This document shows positions 19,028-28,359 of a DNA stretch of 64,000 nucleotides, piece after piece. The position numbers were made by a program, and so were the translations under genes. The notes below the pieces were generated by a model that was given only the letters and a program-made list of their open reading frames with translations, was not told the DNA's origin and did no database searches. Positions within the stretch are counted from its first letter, which is position 1; each line of letters opens with the position of its first letter. The stretch is from Cellvibrionales bacterium UBA7375 (GTDB taxonomy: Bacteria > Pseudomonadota > Gammaproteobacteria > Pseudomonadales > Porticoccaceae): positions 1 to 64,000 of the forward strand of contig CATAJQ010000031.1 of NCBI GenBank assembly GCA_949487135.1, read 5' to 3'.

Positions 19028-19573
19028 ATGGATCAATATCGAGGAACCACAATTCTGTCGGTGCGCCGCAATGGCAAGGTAGTAATTGGAGGTGATGGCC
19101 AAGTAAGTTTGGGCAATACTGTAATGAAGGGCAATGCCCGCAAGGTACGCCGCCTGTATAACGGCAAAGTGATCGCTGGTTTCGCTGGTGGTACAGCCGA
19201 CGCTTTTACATTATTTGAACGCTTTGAGGCTAAATTAGAAATGTATCAGGGGCAATTAACCCGGGCGGCGGTTGAATTAGCCAAAGATTGGCGTACTGAT
19301 CGTATGCTGCGCAGACTAGAAGCACTGTTGGCTGTGGCGGATGAAGAGGCCTCACTTGTGATTACCGGTAACGGTGATGTGATTCAGCCAGAGGATGATT
19401 TGATTGCTATCGGCTCCGGTGGACCCTTTGCCCAATCGGCAGCTAAAGCACTATTAGATAATACTGATATGGATGCTCGGTCCATTGTCGAGCAAGGCTT
19501 AAGTATTGCCGGCGATATCTGTATCTACACCAATCATAATTGCACCATTGAAGAATTAGACTGTAAAGAATAA
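19028..19573 (+). CDS. hslV: ATP-dependent protease subunit HslV (ClpQ)
   Basis: A 181-residue proteasome-like peptidase that forms the core of HslUV. The active Thr is in [26 protein letters not shown] and is exposed after removal of the six-residue leader MDQYRG; many gammaproteobacterial HslV start MTT instead. Motif [20 protein letters not shown] is intact. A GAGG ribosome site precedes the ATG. hslU follows 10 nt downstream. Confidence 0.98.
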   Translation: MDQYRGTTILSVRRNGKVVIGGDGQVSLGNTVMKGNARKVRRLYNGKVIAGFAGGTADAFTLFERFEAKLEMYQGQLTRAAVELAKDWRTDRMLRRLEALLAVADEEASLVITGNGDVIQPEDDLIAIGSGGPFAQSAAKALLDNTDMDARSIVEQGLSIAGDICIYTNHNCTIEELDCKE

Positions 19574-19583
19574 AGGTATTTGT

Positions 19584-20912
19584 ATGTCCCAAATGACACC
19601 AAGAGAAATTGTTCATGAACTTAATCGTCATATTATTGGTCAAGATGATGCTAAGCGCGCCGTGGCAATAGCCCTACGCAACCGCTGGCGTCGATCGCAA
19701 CTCGACGATGAAATGCGCAATGAGGTCACACCTAAGAATATTTTAATGATTGGTCCAACCGGTGTGGGTAAAACTGAAATAGCTCGTCGTCTCGCCCGTC
19801 TTGCCAATGCGCCTTTTGTTAAGGTTGAAGCGACTAAATTTACTGAGGTGGGCTATGTGGGTAAGGATGTTGAATCTATTATCCGCGATTTAGTTGAGAC
19901 CGCGGTTAAACAACGTCGTGAGCAAGAAATCACTAAGGTAGAGCAACGTGCAGCAGATGCAGCGGAAGAGCGTGTATTAGATGCTTTACTTACGCCTGCA
20001 AGAGGTTCTGATACTGAAGCTGAACGCGACTCTTCCACGCGCCAAGTATTTCGCAAAAAACTGCGTGAGGGTTCATTAGACGACAAAGAAATTGAAATCG
20101 AGCTCAGTCAAATTGCTAAAGGGGTTGAAATTATGGCGCCTCCAGGCATGGAAGAAATGACGTCTCAGCTACAAAACATGTTTAGCAATATCAACAAGGG
20201 GCAAACAGCGACACGCAAAATCACGGTAGCTGATGCAATGAAATTGTTAAAAGATGAAGAGGCTTCTAAATTAATTAATGAAGAAGATATAAAAACCAGT
20301 GCGGTAGAGGCCGCCGAGCAAAATGGTATCGTATTTCTCGATGAAATTGATAAGGTCTGTCGTCGCGGCGAGGCCGGTGGTGCGGATGTGTCTCGCGAAG
20401 GGGTTCAACGGGATCTGTTGCCGCTAATTGAAGGCAGTACCGTAACGACAAAATACGGCATGATTAAAACCGACCATATTCTGTTTATCGCATCGGGAGC
20501 TTTTCATCTTGCTAAACCCTCAGACTTAATTCCTGAGCTACAGGGTCGCTTACCTATACGAGTGGAGCTTAATTCCCTAGTAGTTGACGACCTTGAGCGA
20601 ATTTTGACAGAGCCCAAAGCCTCACTTACCAAGCAATACTGCGCGCTGATGGAAGCTGAAAACCTCAAGGTTAAGTTTAATGATGAGGGTGTAAAACGCA
20701 TTGCTGAACTGGCTTTTGAAGTGAATGAAACGACCGAAAACATTGGTGCTCGTCGATTGCACACTATTTTGGAGCGCTTACTTGAGGAAATTTCCTTTGA
20801 GGCTTCTGATCTTGGCGCCAAAGATGAAAGCGTTATTATAGATAAAGCCTTTGTGGATCAGCATCTAAGCGAGCTAGCGCAGGATGAAGATCTTTCGCGC
20901 TTTATTCTGTAA
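19584..20912 (+). CDS. hslU: HslUV protease ATPase subunit HslU (ClpY)
   Basis: A 442-residue AAA+ unfoldase that feeds substrates to HslV. N-terminal [34 protein letters not shown] is typical; Walker A GPTGVGKT is at 57-64, pore motif GYVGKDVE at about 91-98, Walker [10 protein letters not shown] near 250. The inserted I-domain (about 110-235) is variable, and the C-terminus LSRFIL fits into HslV. Confidence 0.99.
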   Translation: MSQMTPREIVHELNRHIIGQDDAKRAVAIALRNRWRRSQLDDEMRNEVTPKNILMIGPTGVGKTEIARRLARLANAPFVKVEATKFTEVGYVGKDVESIIRDLVETAVKQRREQEITKVEQRAADAAEERVLDALLTPARGSDTEAERDSSTRQVFRKKLREGSLDDKEIEIELSQIAKGVEIMAPPGMEEMTSQLQNMFSNINKGQTATRKITVADAMKLLKDEEASKLINEEDIKTSAVEAAEQNGIVFLDEIDKVCRRGEAGGADVSREGVQRDLLPLIEGSTVTTKYGMIKTDHILFIASGAFHLAKPSDLIPELQGRLPIRVELNSLVVDDLERILTEPKASLTKQYCALMEAENLKVKFNDEGVKRIAELAFEVNETTENIGARRLHTILERLLEEISFEASDLGAKDESVIIDKAFVDQHLSELAQDEDLSRFIL

Positions 20913-20923
20913 TTACCCAGCCT

Positions 20924-21301
20924 ATGTCCACGCCCACCAAAGTCGTTGTTCGCGAATCTAAAGACGCCCTTTTCATTGAATTTTCTGATGGGCAGGCTTA
21001 TACCCTGCCCGCAGAGTATCTTCGGGTCTATTCCCCCAGCGCTGAAGTTCGCGGTCATGGCACTGGCAATGAAACCCTGCAATTTGGCAAGCGCAATGTC
21101 ACAATCACCTCACTGGTTCAGGCGGGAAACTATGCGCTACAAATTACTTTTAGCGACGGCCATGATTCGGGTATCTATGGCTGGGATTATCTAAAGGAAC
21201 TTGGCAAAACCCACGAACAAAAGTGGTCTGTGTATCTACAAAAAATTCATCAGGCTGGATTAAGCCGAGACATAGACTCTCAAGTTATAAAACTTGTGTA
21301 A
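20924..21301 (+). CDS. DUF971 family protein
   Basis: A 125-residue protein made of one DUF971 domain, the N-terminal domain of gamma-butyrobetaine hydroxylase. Motifs LFIEFSDGQAYTLPAEYLRVYSPSAEVRGHG and GNYALQITFSDGHDSGIYGWDYL are intact. It starts 11 nt after hslU and is probably cotranscribed, the arrangement usual in pseudomonads. Function unknown. Confidence 0.93.
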   Translation: MSTPTKVVVRESKDALFIEFSDGQAYTLPAEYLRVYSPSAEVRGHGTGNETLQFGKRNVTITSLVQAGNYALQITFSDGHDSGIYGWDYLKELGKTHEQKWSVYLQKIHQAGLSRDIDSQVIKLV

Positions 21302-21409
21302 TAAAAATTAAGCCTCTAGCGCCTAAACCATGCGTATCAATACACTTGGATACCCTATTGGCTCAACTACCGCTACAATAGCCACCCGATTTAAAGGAAA
21401 TTTAGGCTG

Positions 21410-22156
21410 ATGTCTGACAAAACCACGCATTTTGGCTACAAGCAAGTCAACGTTGAGGAAAAAGCCGGCAAAGTTGCTGAGGTTTTTCATTCTGTTGCTG
21501 CCAATTATGATTTGATGAATGATCTTATGTCCGCTGGCATTCACCGTCTATGGAAGCGTGTTGCTATCCAAATGTCTGGTGTTCGCCCGGGCCATAGCGT
21601 TCTTGATATTGCTGGTGGCACCGGTGATTTAGCCGCCAAATTCTCACGAATAGTTGGCCCTGAGGGCACAGTGGTTTTAGCTGATATCAATGATTCTATG
21701 CTCAAGGTTGGGCGAGACAGACTAGTGGATCGCGGCATTACCGATAATGTGCGCTTTTCTCAGGCTGATGCTCAGCACCTACCCTTTCCCGATAATAGCT
21801 TTGATGTGATTACTATTGCCTTTGGTCTGCGAAATGTTACCGATAAGGATATGGCGCTGCGATCTATGTTACGCGTACTTAAACCTGGCGGTAAATTACT
21901 AGTTCTTGAGTTTTCAAAGCCACCCAATGCACTGTTATCAAAAATTTACGATGGCTATTCATTTAGCGTTCTGCCCAAACTGGGCAAGCTATTTGCCAAT
22001 GATGCCGATAGTTACCAATATTTGGCAGAATCCATTCGCATGCATCCCAATCAAGAAACATTGCAGAGCATGATGGATAATGCCGGCTTTGAAAATACCG
22101 ATTACCACAATATGACTGGTGGAATTGTGGCTCTGCACCGTGGAGTAAAGCCTTAG
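21410..22156 (+). CDS. ubiE: Ubiquinone/menaquinone C-methyltransferase UbiE
   Basis: A 248-residue SAM-dependent methyltransferase acting on the benzoquinol ring in ubiquinone synthesis. SAM site [16 protein letters not shown] (about 65-80), then [28 protein letters not shown] and LEFSKP, the UbiE signatures. Its TAG stop overlaps the GTG start of ubiJ by one base, so the two are translationally coupled. Confidence 0.98.
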   Translation: MSDKTTHFGYKQVNVEEKAGKVAEVFHSVAANYDLMNDLMSAGIHRLWKRVAIQMSGVRPGHSVLDIAGGTGDLAAKFSRIVGPEGTVVLADINDSMLKVGRDRLVDRGITDNVRFSQADAQHLPFPDNSFDVITIAFGLRNVTDKDMALRSMLRVLKPGGKLLVLEFSKPPNALLSKIYDGYSFSVLPKLGKLFANDADSYQYLAESIRMHPNQETLQSMMDNAGFENTDYHNMTGGIVALHRGVKP

Positions 22157-22803
22157 TGTTATTTGGCGCACTTCAATCAACCGCGATTAGTGGGCTAGAG
22201 ACGGCTATCAACACAGCGTTGAAGTACGACCCTGCTACCCTGCGCGATCTCTCTGAAATTGAGGGTCAGGTGCTGTTAATCGACTGCAGTATACCCGATT
22301 TACGTGTCGCCATTGAAGTACAGCAACAACAGATAGTCATTCATTCCAACTGGGATGGCGAAGCTGCTGTGACGCTTGAGGGCTCGATGATAGCTTTGGC
22401 CAAAATGGCGGTTAATGCCTCTGATACTAGTTCTTTTGCTGGGTCTGGGGTTCAGCTATCTGGCAATCTAGAAACCCTGCATAAACTGCATAAAATACTG
22501 TCTCAATTAAATATTGATTGGGATGGTGCCTTGGCTGATCTTATAGGTGATGTGCCTGCGCATATTATTGGTTCTGCTGTGCGTAAATCCAGCAAACTAC
22601 GCAAGGAAACCCTTCAAAGAGCAACCAGCGCGGTAACCGAAGTCGCTCAGGAAGAGTTAGAAATTATTCCCAGTCAAAATGCCTTTGCCCAGTTCAAGCA
22701 GGATGTTCGTCAAATGGCGTCCGACACCGATCGACTAATGGCTAGAATCTCAGCGCTGGGCGACAAAGTTAAGCGCGCAGATAACGATGGGGGCCAAGCA
22801 TGA
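22156..22803 (+). CDS. ubiJ: Ubiquinone biosynthesis accessory factor UbiJ (SCP2 domain)
   Basis: A 215-residue lipid-binding accessory factor of the ubiquinone complex. The N-terminal SCP2-like domain (about 1-115) includes SSFAGSGVQLSGNLETLHKLHKILSQLNIDWD, a family hallmark; the C-terminal 70 residues form a predicted helix or coiled coil. The start is GTG, within TAGTG at the end of ubiE. The ubiB ATG overlaps its stop codon. Confidence 0.95.
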   Translation: MLFGALQSTAISGLETAINTALKYDPATLRDLSEIEGQVLLIDCSIPDLRVAIEVQQQQIVIHSNWDGEAAVTLEGSMIALAKMAVNASDTSSFAGSGVQLSGNLETLHKLHKILSQLNIDWDGALADLIGDVPAHIIGSAVRKSSKLRKETLQRATSAVTEVAQEELEIIPSQNAFAQFKQDVRQMASDTDRLMARISALGDKVKRADNDGGQA

Positions 22804-24398
22804 GCAAATTACGTCGTTTAGCCAAAATTTATTATGTGGTGGGCAAATATCGACTGGATAATCTTATCGATAAAAGTCGCTTACCCTTAACCCTTCGCAT
22901 TGCGCTAGCACCGACAAAACTTATTATTAGCGCCAAAGCTTCTCGCGGGGAGCGTCTGCGTAGAGCACTTGAAGAACTGGGCCCTATATTTATTAAATTT
23001 GGTCAACTGTTATCGACTCGCCCCGATCTAATCGCCCCGGATATCTGTGCTGAGATAAAACATTTACAGGATAATGTAGCGCCTTTTTCACCCGAGGTGT
23101 TCATATCTAGAGTGGAGGAATCTCTGGATGGAAACGTCAACGATATCTTTGCAGAATTTGATAAAACCCCATTAGCCACTGCTTCTATAGCTCAGGTACA
23201 TAAAGCGAGCTTACAGGATGGCACTCAGGTAGTGGTAAAGGCTGTTAGGCCTAATATTGAAAAGACTATTTCCAGAGATATTTCACTCTTATATACGCTT
23301 GCCAAATTAGTCGCTAAATACAGTATTGATGGCCCCAGACTTAAGCCTATTGAAGTGGTTAGCGATTATGAAAAAGTCATTTTTGGTGAACTAAATCTGC
23401 AATCTGAAGGGGCTAATGCATCGCTGTTAAAGCATAATTTTGAAAACTCCCCGCTACTGCATGTGCCACAAATTCATTGGCCCTATTCCAATCAAAATGT
23501 ATTGGTCATGGAACGTATTAGCGGCATACCAGTCACCAATATCCAAGACCTAGAAGATGCTGGGGTTAATTTTAAAAACTTGGCAGAGCGCGGCGTAGAA
23601 ATCTTTTTTACTCAGGTATTTGAGCACAACTTTTTTCATGCCGATATGCATCCCGGTAATATCTTTGTCGATGCATCTAATCCCGAAAAGCCGCGCTATA
23701 TCGCCATCGACTGTGCCATTATGGGGTCATTAACCCGAGACGATCAGTTTTATATGGCGTGCAATCTTTTGGCTATATTTAATCGCGACTATACTCAGGT
23801 AGCCGAACTGCATATGCGCTCGGGCTGGGTGCCTAAGGATACCTCTATTGCAGAATTTACCAATGCTATCCGCTCAGTCTGTGAACCTATATTTGAAAGA
23901 CCGCTGGGAGAAATCTCTCTAGGGCACATGTTGGTCAGCCTATTTAGTACAGCTAGGCAGTTTAATATGGAAGTACAGCCATCCTTAGTGTTACTGCAAA
24001 AAACTCTGCTTAATATCGAGGGCTTGGGACGACAGCTTTATCCTGAGCTAGATCTCTGGGCTACAGCACAACCCTATTTAGAAAAATGGCTTAAAGACCG
24101 CTACTCACCCAAAGCCATTGTTAAACAATTTAAAAATGACTTGCCGGATTTATTAGAAAAGTTGCCGCAGATACCGCCAATGGTTTTTCAGGCTCTGGAA
24201 AATCTGCAAACACCCGTGGATAAACAACCGCAGCCAACAACCGCCACAAAGCCAAGAAAATCATCGGCTATGGGTGCAGTTATTGCTGGCTTTGGCTTGG
24301 GTCTACTGGCTACCCAATGGGTTTCAGCCTCGTCCACAACCCTTATTATTGGCTCTCTAGTCACTGCAATCGGAGCACTTTTGATACTGCTGCGATAA
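22800..24398 (+). CDS. ubiB: Ubiquinone biosynthesis regulatory kinase-like ATPase UbiB
   Basis: A 532-residue membrane protein of the ABC1/ADCK atypical kinase family required for ubiquinone synthesis. The KxGQ motif lies in FIKFGQLLSTRPDLI (about 64-78); AxAS nucleotide loop TASIAQVHKA; catalytic FFHADMHPGNIFV; metal motif IDCAIMGSL. Two C-terminal transmembrane helices (about 490-531) end the protein. It completes the ubiE-ubiJ-ubiB operon with a 4-nt ATGA overlap. Confidence 0.98.
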   Translation: MSKLRRLAKIYYVVGKYRLDNLIDKSRLPLTLRIALAPTKLIISAKASRGERLRRALEELGPIFIKFGQLLSTRPDLIAPDICAEIKHLQDNVAPFSPEVFISRVEESLDGNVNDIFAEFDKTPLATASIAQVHKASLQDGTQVVVKAVRPNIEKTISRDISLLYTLAKLVAKYSIDGPRLKPIEVVSDYEKVIFGELNLQSEGANASLLKHNFENSPLLHVPQIHWPYSNQNVLVMERISGIPVTNIQDLEDAGVNFKNLAERGVEIFFTQVFEHNFFHADMHPGNIFVDASNPEKPRYIAIDCAIMGSLTRDDQFYMACNLLAIFNRDYTQVAELHMRSGWVPKDTSIAEFTNAIRSVCEPIFERPLGEISLGHMLVSLFSTARQFNMEVQPSLVLLQKTLLNIEGLGRQLYPELDLWATAQPYLEKWLKDRYSPKAIVKQFKNDLPDLLEKLPQIPPMVFQALENLQTPVDKQPQPTTATKPRKSSAMGAVIAGFGLGLLATQWVSASSTTLIIGSLVTAIGALLILLR

Positions 24399-24475
24399 GC
24401 ACATCGCTTTACATCATCTCTGTGACTGCCATAATGGCAAATTATTGAATAAGTTGAATCAGATGGAGAACTGGT

Positions 24476-24862
24476 TTGAGTAATTTTCTCGACAAAATAA
24501 CTTGGAATAGCGATGGGCTTATTCCTGCAATTACCCAAGACCATCAATCGGGAAGAATCCTAATGATGGCTTGGATGAATGCCGAATCTTTAACCCTGAC
24601 GGTTGAAGAGAATCGCGCCATTTATTGGTCGCGCTCTCGTCAAAAATTGTGGCGCAAAGGCGAGGAATCAGGGCATGTTCAGCATATCAAAGAGATCCGC
24701 CTCGACTGTGATAGCGATGTTATTATATTAACTGTCGATCAGGTGGGCGGTATCGCCTGTCATACCGGTAGAGAATCCTGTTTTTATTATGTTTTAGAAG
24801 ATGGTGAATGGAAAGCGGTTGATCCGGTATTGAAAGAATCAAAGGATATCATCAATGAGTGA
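24476..24862 (+). CDS. hisI: Phosphoribosyl-AMP cyclohydrolase
   Basis: A 128-residue zinc enzyme for the third step of histidine synthesis, opening the ring of phosphoribosyl-AMP. Signatures: [39 protein letters not shown] and the Cys/His site [13 protein letters not shown]. The start is TTG with GGAG 8 nt upstream. It overlaps hisE by 8 nt; hisI and hisE are separate genes, unlike the enterobacterial fusion. Confidence 0.97.
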   Translation: MSNFLDKITWNSDGLIPAITQDHQSGRILMMAWMNAESLTLTVEENRAIYWSRSRQKLWRKGEESGHVQHIKEIRLDCDSDVIILTVDQVGGIACHTGRESCFYYVLEDGEWKAVDPVLKESKDIINE

Positions 24863-25181
24863 TGCGATATTAAAACAGCTTGCAGAGGTTCTAGAGCAGC
24901 GTAAACAGTCTTCTGCAGATGAGTCCTATGTGGCTAGCCTGCATCAAAAAGGGCTAAACAAGATTCTGGAAAAGGTTGGTGAAGAATCGGTTGAGACCAT
25001 ATTGGCCGCCAGAGATGCAGAACAGAGCGGTGATAACAGCAAGGTGGTCTATGAAACGGCCGACTTGTGGTTTCACAGCCTAGTGATGCTATCGCACCTA
25101 GATATTCAAGTGGACGACATACTCAATGAACTGGAAAGGCGCTTTGGCCTCTCTGGTCTTGAAGAAAAAGCGAACAGATAA
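24855..25181 (+). CDS. hisE: Phosphoribosyl-ATP pyrophosphatase
   Basis: A 108-residue MazG-like enzyme hydrolysing phosphoribosyl-ATP, the second step of histidine synthesis. [29 protein letters not shown] and [16 protein letters not shown] carry the family's Glu/Asp metal ligands. Its ATG lies within the end of hisI. The tat genes follow 12 nt later. Confidence 0.97.
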   Translation: MSDAILKQLAEVLEQRKQSSADESYVASLHQKGLNKILEKVGEESVETILAARDAEQSGDNSKVVYETADLWFHSLVMLSHLDIQVDDILNELERRFGLSGLEEKANR

Positions 25182-25193
25182 AAGGTATAGATT

Positions 25194-25361
25194 ATGGGAT
25201 TTGGCTGGCAGGAATTAATCATTGTATTGGTTATTGTGGCACTTATTTTTGGCACTAAAAAATTGCGCAATATTGGCTCAGATCTTGGCGGTGCAGTAAA
25301 GGGGTTTAAAGACTCGGTTAACGATGCCAAAGATAACGATAAAAAAGATAGTGCAGAATAA
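25194..25361 (+). CDS. tatA: Sec-independent translocase protein TatA
   Basis: A 55-residue gene. It reads [20 protein letters not shown], the single TatA membrane helix, then the hinge [20 protein letters not shown] and a Lys/Asp-rich tail. TatA multimers form the protein-conducting unit of the twin-arginine pathway at the inner membrane. AAAGG lies upstream of the ATG. It is shorter than E. coli TatA but ends at a clean TAA, 16 nt before tatB. Confidence 0.97.
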   Translation: MGFGWQELIIVLVIVALIFGTKKLRNIGSDLGGAVKGFKDSVNDAKDNDKKDSAE

Positions 25362-25377
25362 ATCACACTAGCCATTT

Positions 25378-25659
25378 ATGTTTGATATTGGTTTCCTAGA
25401 ACTTCTGGTTATCGCTCTAATTACTTTGGTTGTAATGGGTCCAGAACGCCTGCCAGAAGCTATTCGCAAGATCAGTCTGTGGTTTGGTCGATTAAAGCAA
25501 ATTTTGGCTAAGGCGCGAACTGATATCGAAAATGAAGTGGGTATGGATGATATACGCCATCAACTGCATAACGAAGAAGTCTTGCGTGAATTGGGTGAGC
25601 AAAAAGATCAACTGCAACAGTCAATAGAGCAACCGCACAAAGAGCCTACTAATGACTGA
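25378..25659 (+). CDS. tatB: Sec-independent translocase protein TatB
   Basis: A 93-residue partner of TatC in the twin-arginine receptor complex. The N-terminal helix MFDIGFLELLVIALITLVVMGPERLP carries the TatB Glu8 and the GPERLP hinge, followed by a long amphipathic and coiled-coil helix. Overlaps tatC by 8 nt. Confidence 0.97.
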   Translation: MFDIGFLELLVIALITLVVMGPERLPEAIRKISLWFGRLKQILAKARTDIENEVGMDDIRHQLHNEEVLRELGEQKDQLQQSIEQPHKEPTND

Positions 25660-26383
25660 GCAAAAGACTGCATCAAGCCAGCCGTTAATGGCTCACCTCC
25701 TCGAATTACGCAATCGTCTGCTACGGGTTTTTATCGCAGTTTTGGTTATATTTGCTATTTTATTTCCGTTTAGCGAAGCGCTGTATTTGTATATCTCAGA
25801 ACCTTTGAGAGCCTTTTTACCCAGCGCCTCAACCATGATTGCCACAGAAATTACCTCGCCATTTCTGACCCCATTTAAACTTACTTTAGTATCGGCCATG
25901 TTTGTCAGCATGCCCTATACCCTGTATCAGTTATGGGCCTTTGTAGCGCCGGCACTGTACCAGCAAGAAAAGAAAATCGCCGTACCGCTGTTCTGTGCCA
26001 GTGTGATTTTATTTTATACCGGTATGGCGTTCGCCTATTATCTTGTGTTTCCCTTAGTGTTTATGTTTTTCACCAGTGTGGCGCCAGAGGGGATCAGCGT
26101 TATGCCGGATATTCGTGCCTACTTAGATTTTGTTTTAAAACTCTTTATGGCCTTTGGTTTAAGCTTTCAAATACCTATAGCCGTGGTGATTCTGTCCTGG
26201 ATAGGCACAGTAAACCCCAACAAACTCGCCAAAAAGAGACCCTATGTGTTTGTACTATGCTTTGTTATAGGCATGCTTTTGACACCGCCAGATATTATTT
26301 CTCAGGCGCTATTAGCCATTCCTATGTGGTTATTATTTGAGGTGGGTATTTTATTTGGCCGCTTAGTCAGCAACAAATCTTAA
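25652..26383 (+). CDS. tatC: Sec-independent translocase protein TatC
   Basis: A 243-residue inner-membrane protein with six transmembrane segments; it binds twin-arginine signal peptides. [14 protein letters not shown] and the [23 protein letters not shown] loop are the conserved TatC motifs. Its last 21 nt overlap the 3' end of the converging msrB. Confidence 0.98.
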   Translation: MTEQKTASSQPLMAHLLELRNRLLRVFIAVLVIFAILFPFSEALYLYISEPLRAFLPSASTMIATEITSPFLTPFKLTLVSAMFVSMPYTLYQLWAFVAPALYQQEKKIAVPLFCASVILFYTGMAFAYYLVFPLVFMFFTSVAPEGISVMPDIRAYLDFVLKLFMAFGLSFQIPIAVVILSWIGTVNPNKLAKKRPYVFVLCFVIGMLLTPPDIISQALLAIPMWLLFEVGILFGRLVSNKS

Positions 26384-26725
26384 CGAGAGTGAATTTACAC
26401 AGTGACGAATATTCTTAGGGGTAAACTGCTCACCCTCAAACACATGGCCTAGATGACCGCCACAATTGGCACATAGAATTTCCACCCGACGACCATCCGC
26501 ATCTACTTCACGCCTCACCGCACCAGCAATTTCGTCATCAAAACTCGGCCAGCCACAGTGGGAAGAGAATTTACTTTTAGACTGATAGAGTGGCGTATCG
26601 CAACGTTTGCAGACATAGGTGCCAGCATCATAATGATCATTATATTCGCCGGTAAAAGGCATCTCAGTGCCCTTATGCTCGATAATTCGCTGCTCTTCAA
26701 AAGTTAGTGGGTTGTATTTACTCAT
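26363..26725 (-). CDS. msrB: Peptide-methionine (R)-S-oxide reductase MsrB
   Basis: A 120-residue repair enzyme that reduces methionine R-sulfoxide. Zinc Cys pairs lie in CKRCDTPLY and [22 protein letters not shown] and the catalytic Cys in [13 protein letters not shown] are intact. The start ATG overlaps the stop of the upstream kinase gene (TAATG), so it appears to be the last gene of the TPP-riboswitch operon. It converges on tatC with a 21-nt overlap. Confidence 0.97.
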   Translation of the reverse strand: MSKYNPLTFEEQRIIEHKGTEMPFTGEYNDHYDAGTYVCKRCDTPLYQSKSKFSSHCGWPSFDDEIAGAVRREVDADGRRVEILCANCGGHLGHVFEGEQFTPKNIRHCVNSLSLRFVAD

Positions 26726-27471
26726 TATTCTAAGTTCACTCTTTCAATGATTTTGATTAGCGCTTCTTTAACTGTTTCTTGTAGCTCAGGGTAGCGAATG
26801 GCGTACCATAATTGAACCATAATAGCGTGCAAAGCCTGTAGACTACATTCGTTGTCAGGTATATCCATAATTTGATGACTATTGATTAAACGCAGATAAT
26901 CAAATTGCGGATGACCTATAGAGGCATATTCCCAATCCATAATAAATATGCCATTTTTACTTTGAATAATATTTTCAGGAATTAAATCATGGTGGCACAG
27001 CACTGGATGCCAATCTTGGGTGTCTATAGTTCGGGCTATTTTAAGAAGCGCTTGCCTAATTGTTTTATCAAGGTACAGCGGACTTAACTGATTGCAGTAG
27101 TCACGGACGTAAAGCTCATAATTAAGAACATCAAGATCAGGCAATTCAATAGACTGAATATCCTCTATAGCCTTTATTAGCTGCTTTTTTGTATCTGACT
27201 TTAGAGCTTTATCGGCATCCAAAGCATAACCGTCGATATACTCAGTAACCAAAATACGGCTATCAGAATAATAAAATCTGGGTACAAAATGAGTGGACTG
27301 AAGTTTTTTTAGGATAGTAATTTCATTTTGGCGATTAATACCTAGCTTGTCAGCTTCGAGATTGTTGATTCTAAAAACCGCGCGTTTGGAACTCGCTTCG
27401 ATAAGGTAACTGGTATTAGTTAGACCGCCCTCAAGTTGCTTAACAATCTTAGGCTCAGATTGAAAAGGCAC
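26725..27471 (-). CDS. Aminoglycoside/choline kinase-fold phosphotransferase, probable thiamine kinase
   Basis: A 248-residue APH-fold kinase. Glycine-rich loop [15 protein letters not shown] near 13-27, Brenner motif [11 protein letters not shown] and metal motif [15 protein letters not shown] are intact. Placement directly after a thiamine-binding protein and a PnuT-type transporter, under a TPP riboswitch, suggests it phosphorylates thiamine, as ThiK does. Choline or another alcohol is the alternative. The start is uncertain: GTG at 27471 is the first usual start codon, but the frame is open upstream to about 27545 inside pnuT, encoding family-like QYLENWRQWQ. Confidence 0.78.
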   Translation of the reverse strand: MPFQSEPKIVKQLEGGLTNTSYLIEASSKRAVFRINNLEADKLGINRQNEITILKKLQSTHFVPRFYYSDSRILVTEYIDGYALDADKALKSDTKKQLIKAIEDIQSIELPDLDVLNYELYVRDYCNQLSPLYLDKTIRQALLKIARTIDTQDWHPVLCHHDLIPENIIQSKNGIFIMDWEYASIGHPQFDYLRLINSHQIMDIPDNECSLQALHAIMVQLWYAIRYPELQETVKEALIKIIERVNLE

Positions 27472-27502
27472 CTGCCATTGGCGCCAATTCTCTAGGTACT
27501 GC

Positions 27503-28087
27503 TTAACTTGATTCTGTACGTTGCTGGAAATAGGCTTTTCTCCACGCTAGATAACCAATAACCGCTAAAACTAAATAGATGCTATAAAGGCCTACTGTTT
27601 GATAGAGCTCACGGTCGATATATAAAAAGATAGAGACCGCATCGATTACAATCCAATACAACCAATTTTCCACTATTTTGCGCGCTACCATAAAGGTAGT
27701 AATCACACTGCCCCAGGTAGTAAATGAATCTATATAGGGCATTCTGGCATCGGTGTTTTGCGACAGTAAATAACCTGATATTGCCGATAAAACCAATACC
27801 AAACCAATAGCAAGCAGATGGTTTTTTAATCCCCAACAGCTTAATTTAATCCCTTCAGATGAATTGCCGCCCTTCTGCCACTGATACCAACCATAGACCG
27901 CCATCACCATATAATAGGCATTCAGCCCCGATTCCATATATAGGCTTACATCACCAAATATCCAGATGTAAATACCGGTGCTTATAAAGGCACAGTACCA
28001 ACAGAGGCTATTTTCACGCATAGCAAATAACAGGTAGGCAATACCTAGGATAACTGCAACTGTTTCTAATCCAAACCATTCAAACAT
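27503..28087 (-). CDS. pnuT: PnuC/PnuT-family vitamin transporter, probable thiamine uptake
   Basis: A 194-residue inner-membrane protein with about seven hydrophobic segments. The PnuC signature is clear: N-terminal FGLETVAVILGIAYLLFAMRENSLCW and AYYMVMAVYGWYQWQKGG. PnuC-type carriers take up nicotinamide riboside; the PnuT branch, often under TPP riboswitches, takes up thiamine. Location after the riboswitch, TonB receptor and thiamine-binding protein favours PnuT. It overlaps the preceding gene by one base (TAATG). Confidence 0.88.
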   Translation of the reverse strand: MFEWFGLETVAVILGIAYLLFAMRENSLCWYCAFISTGIYIWIFGDVSLYMESGLNAYYMVMAVYGWYQWQKGGNSSEGIKLSCWGLKNHLLAIGLVLVLSAISGYLLSQNTDARMPYIDSFTTWGSVITTFMVARKIVENWLYWIVIDAVSIFLYIDRELYQTVGLYSIYLVLAVIGYLAWRKAYFQQRTESS

Positions 28088-28341
28088 TATTTAAGCGCCT
28101 TATATCCGGGAATTACCTTCATCACATAGACCGCCATATTAAATTCTTTATAGCAGTCGGCAATAGTTTTTTGCACCGCCTGCATGGCGTGATCATACTC
28201 CCCCTGCACTACCGTGCTGGTGGGAAAGGTGGAAATTTTGAGTTGATCAAATTGATTAATACGCTCAATAAAACCATCAATGGGAGGAATAAATTCCTCC
28301 CGATTGGGGTACATACTAACGTCTATGGTAACTTGCATCAT
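28087..28341 (-). CDS. Thiamine-binding protein family (DUF77/YqgV-like)
   Basis: An 84-residue ferredoxin-like protein of the family formerly called DUF77 and now Thiamine_BP. Typical features are VTIDVSMYPNREEFIPPIDGFIERIN, the strand KISTFPTSTVVQGEYD and the end AVYVMKVIPGY. No signal peptide is present, so it is cytosolic. It lies 18 nt after the TonB receptor stop and is coupled to pnuT. Binding of thiamine or a precursor pyrimidine is inferred from family and context. Confidence 0.87.
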   Translation of the reverse strand: MMQVTIDVSMYPNREEFIPPIDGFIERINQFDQLKISTFPTSTVVQGEYDHAMQAVQKTIADCYKEFNMAVYVMKVIPGYKALK

Positions 28342-28359
28342 TAAATACCTAGGGGCAAA

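Noticed and set aside
25106..25375. Open frame on the minus strand across tatA
   Set aside because: It is antisense to the clearly recognisable tatA and hisE and has no family resemblance.
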